DNA from: an uncultured Bacteroidales bacterium
GTDB taxonomy: Bacteria; Bacteroidota; Bacteroidia; Bacteroidales; F082
NCBI GenBank assembly: GCA_946410535.1
Contig: CAMKAR010000121.1
Location: forward strand, 1-6,608
Reading direction: 5' to 3'
Length of the DNA: 6,608 nucleotides
Positions 5,525 through 6,608 of this stretch are shown here, in pieces. How positions within the stretch are numbered: position 1 is the first letter of the stretch; each line of letters starts with the position of its first letter. The position numbers were made by a program, and so were the translations under genes. A model generated the notes under the pieces. It made no database searches and had not been told where the DNA came from. It saw only the letters and a list, made by a program, of their open reading frames with translations.

Positions 5525-6007
5525 TCAATCGCGCATACACTTGATTTGAATGTTTTGTGTTGCCACCCATGGCCCCGCTTCATCTATCCATTTAACTCTC
5601 AGTTCCAACACATCATCGTCAGTCCAACAATTCAAGAAGAAATCAAATGAATCGCCCGCCCCTAATCTTGACGGTGTTTTCCCTTCAATCTCTAACCCTT
5701 CAGGGAATTCAACCGTTGACAAGTTCATTATCAAAAGTTGGATTTCTTCAGCAGCACATTTTCCTTCATTGGTAATCCGCATTGCCATTCTACTGCGCAA
5801 ATCATCTGAAACACCATAAACTTTTAATTTAGCGTGTTTTTCTTCCTCTCTTGCCTTTTCCCTATCTTCCAACTCGTACTGGTTTAATATGTATTGTTGC
5901 TTTTCAAGTTTTCTCGTTCGCAACATCGCCCATACAGAGAATACTAGGCCAAGCAATCCTATAACAAAGCCTAGATCTAAATCCCAGTTAAATGCCAATA
6001 ATACCAT
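5525..6007 (-). CDS. Membrane-anchored coiled-coil protein with beta-sandwich-like domain
   Basis: A 160-residue protein with one N-terminal membrane segment (about 10-29, LGFVIGLLGLVFSVWAM). The basic RTRK run right after it (30-33) predicts an inner-membrane anchor with the rest in the cytosol. Residues 33-59 are highly charged and suit a coiled coil. Residues about 60-158 look like an all-beta, immunoglobulin-like domain: LKVYGV, MRITNEGKCAAEEIQLLIM, LGAGDSFDFFL, LELRVKWID. The 'NEGKCAAEEIQL' turn is typical of small Ig-like domains in uncharacterised membrane-anchored bacterial proteins. No catalytic motif is seen; a scaffold or sensor role is inference. It is the first gene of the minus-strand run, with a promoter element about 26 nt upstream of the start. 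Confidence 0.68.
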   Translation of the reverse strand: MVLLAFNWDLDLGFVIGLLGLVFSVWAMLRTRKLEKQQYILNQYELEDREKAREEEKHAKLKVYGVSDDLRSRMAMRITNEGKCAAEEIQLLIMNLSTVEFPEGLEIEGKTPSRLGAGDSFDFFLNCWTDDDVLELRVKWIDEAGPWVATQNIQIKCMRD

Positions 6008-6032
6008 TGCCTAATTACAGTTATTTATGATA

Positions 6033-6040
6033 CAAAAATA
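6033..6040 (-). promoter_or_regulatory. -7 element for the three-gene minus-strand operon
   Basis: On the minus strand TATTTTTG is an exact TAnnTTTG match, 25 nt before the start codon at 6007. A TTTG lies further upstream (6068-6065), but with 24-nt spacing, longer than the usual 19-21, so the -33 part is uncertain. I see no equally good element before the two downstream genes, which supports a single transcript. Confidence 0.5.
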
Positions 6041-6130
6041 CGATAATTCTTATAAATAGAGCGACAAAGAACCTAGTTTTTCTTTATAGCTAACACCCTT
6101 TGGATGAAGCCACTCAACCTTAATCATTAA

Positions 6131-6357
6131 GCACGCCCCACTTCACCGGGCTGGGCGCGTGGGCCACGGCCAAAAACCGGAGCAGCGCTCACTCAAAAGC
6201 CGAACTAAGTGGGCTGAGCCTCAGGGCGGGGCGCGGACTGCGACTGCAAGCAAAGCGCAGCAGGAAGCAGGGAGCGTTTGCCTTCGGAACGAAGGCACTC
6301 CCCGCCTTGAGGGTCACCCATTTAGAGAGGCTGTGCGGTGGGCCGATGTTTTTGGCC
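6131..6357. repeat. GC-rich structured island, possible dispersed repeat or RNA
   Basis: An abrupt GC-rich block (65% GC in 6181-6240, against 22% in 6001-6060 and about 33% in 6421-6480) with no recognisable gene. It is closed by a perfect 10-bp inverted repeat, GGCCAAAAAC (6168-6177) with GTTTTTGGCC (6348-6357), and contains a strong nested hairpin at 6270-6302. A plus-strand frame is open from 6159 to 6401, but its translation is compositionally odd and runs through the hairpins. The block has the look of an interspersed intergenic element or of a structured RNA; which one cannot be decided from one copy. Confidence 0.45.
6270..6302. repeat. Nested hairpin within the GC-rich island
   Basis: TGCCTTCG (6279-6286) pairs perfectly with CGAAGGCA (6290-6297) around a GAA loop. 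Outside it GGGAG (6270-6274) pairs with CTCCC (6298-6302), with CGTT bulged on the left. No T tract follows. Confidence 0.7.
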
Positions 6358-6368
6358 TAGATCTTTTG

Positions 6369-6395
6369 GTTCTTTTCCATCAATGGGAAAAGAAC
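6369..6395. repeat. Hairpin after the GC-rich island
   Basis: GTTCTTTTCC (6369-6378) and GGAAAAGAAC (6386-6395) are perfect 10-bp complements with a 7-nt loop. On the plus strand AAATAAAA follows, so it does not read as an intrinsic terminator in that direction. It directly follows the island and may be its 3' boundary. Confidence 0.7.
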
Positions 6396-6407
6396 AAATA
6401 AAACCGA

Positions 6408-6424
6408 GCATCCCCAAGGGATGC
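6408..6424 (-). terminator. Second hairpin, possible weak minus-strand terminator
   Basis: GCATCCC (6408-6414) pairs with GGGATGC (6418-6424) over a 3-nt loop. On the minus strand it is followed after four bases by TTTTATTT, which could terminate transcription in that direction. An alternative outer pairing, AGCATC (6407-6412) with GATGCT (6425-6430), competes with it. No minus-strand gene upstream is visible in the window, so its role is unclear. Confidence 0.3.
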
Positions 6425-6559
6425 GATGCTATTTAAAACCATTCTAAATTATAAAATCCATGCGAAATACTAACCTCCCCCGATACCTATTTCAAATAAA
6501 AACCGTAATTTCGTGGACTCATAAAAATTGAAATCAATCAACTCAAAAATTTAATCAAT

Positions 6560-6608
6560 ATGGCAAAATTCAGAGGAGCCATCGTCGTTGACATCGAGCG
6601 TTGCAAAG
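6560..6608 (+). CDS. 4Fe-4S ferredoxin-type subunit of a 2-oxoacid:ferredoxin oxidoreductase (partial, 5' end)
   Basis: Only the first 16 codons are in the window: MAKFRGAIVVDIERCK. This opening is typical of the small ferredoxin (delta) subunit that heads 2-oxoglutarate/2-oxoisovalerate:ferredoxin oxidoreductase operons in Bacteroidota. Cys15 would be the first ligand of the first CxxCxxC cluster motif. Such subunits pass electrons from oxidative decarboxylation of 2-oxoacids to ferredoxin, in the cytosol. The start is preceded by an AT-rich leader. TAATTTCG (6506-6513) is one base off the -7 consensus, but I find no matching -33 element. The gene continues beyond the right edge; the identification rests on few residues. 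Confidence 0.65.
   Translation, partial: MAKFRGAIVVDIERCK

Noticed and set aside
6159..6401. 80-codon open frame across the GC-rich island
   Set aside because: It runs straight through strong hairpins, has a biased composition rich in Arg, Ala, Gly and Glu, and has no start context or family resemblance. More likely an open frame by virtue of high GC content in a repeat or RNA.

Overview
The window looks like a chromosomal segment of a Bacteroidota bacterium, most likely of the order Bacteroidales (Prevotella/Bacteroides type). The reasons are the sequence style of the CTP synthase, several promoter -7 elements of the Bacteroidota form TAnnTTTG, the lack of clear Shine-Dalgarno sequences, and a 2-oxoacid:ferredoxin oxidoreductase-type ferredoxin subunit starting at the right edge. 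The genus is inference.

Layout. Positions 1-393 are AT-rich and hold no gene I can support. Positions 394-3001 are a tight plus-strand housekeeping operon with GC-rich wobble positions: pyrG (CTP synthase), an HD-domain phosphohydrolase (21-nt gap) and a YbgC/4HBT-type acyl-CoA thioesterase (1-nt gap). From about 3010 the composition drops to AT-rich and an accessory segment begins. A 143-aa plus-strand gene (3090-3521) resembles the C-terminal nuclease-like (BECR-type) domains of phage and toxin proteins. It has its own promoter, and a perfect 10-bp inverted repeat runs from the promoter into the start codon. Convergent with its 3' end is what looks like a complete minus-strand small RNA gene (about 3598 to 3493), with promoter, nested stems and an intrinsic terminator. 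Positions 3753-3985 hold four related palindromes, one of them a perfect 23-bp inverted repeat. Paired base changes between them suggest that the foldback structure itself is kept.

Three co-directional minus-strand genes follow (6007 to 4029), probably one operon from a promoter near 6033-6040. They encode a membrane-anchored coiled-coil/beta-sandwich protein, a 136-aa protein of unknown function with a GHG motif, and a 334-aa modular protein (Sel1-like repeats, NTF2/SnoaL-like domain, C-terminal Cys4 zinc site). Between this operon and the next gene lies a GC-rich, hairpin-rich island (about 6131-6430), probably a dispersed repeat or structured RNA. The window ends 49 bases into a plus-strand 4Fe-4S ferredoxin-type subunit gene (6560).

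How it works together. The left operon joins nucleotide synthesis with two small hydrolases, and the right edge begins a central-carbon ferredoxin oxidoreductase operon. The material between them looks like an accessory island. The best candidate for something undescribed is the nuclease-like gene with its start-codon inverted repeat and antisense structured RNA (a possible toxin/RNA-control module), next to an unusual palindrome array. All functional links within the island are inference.
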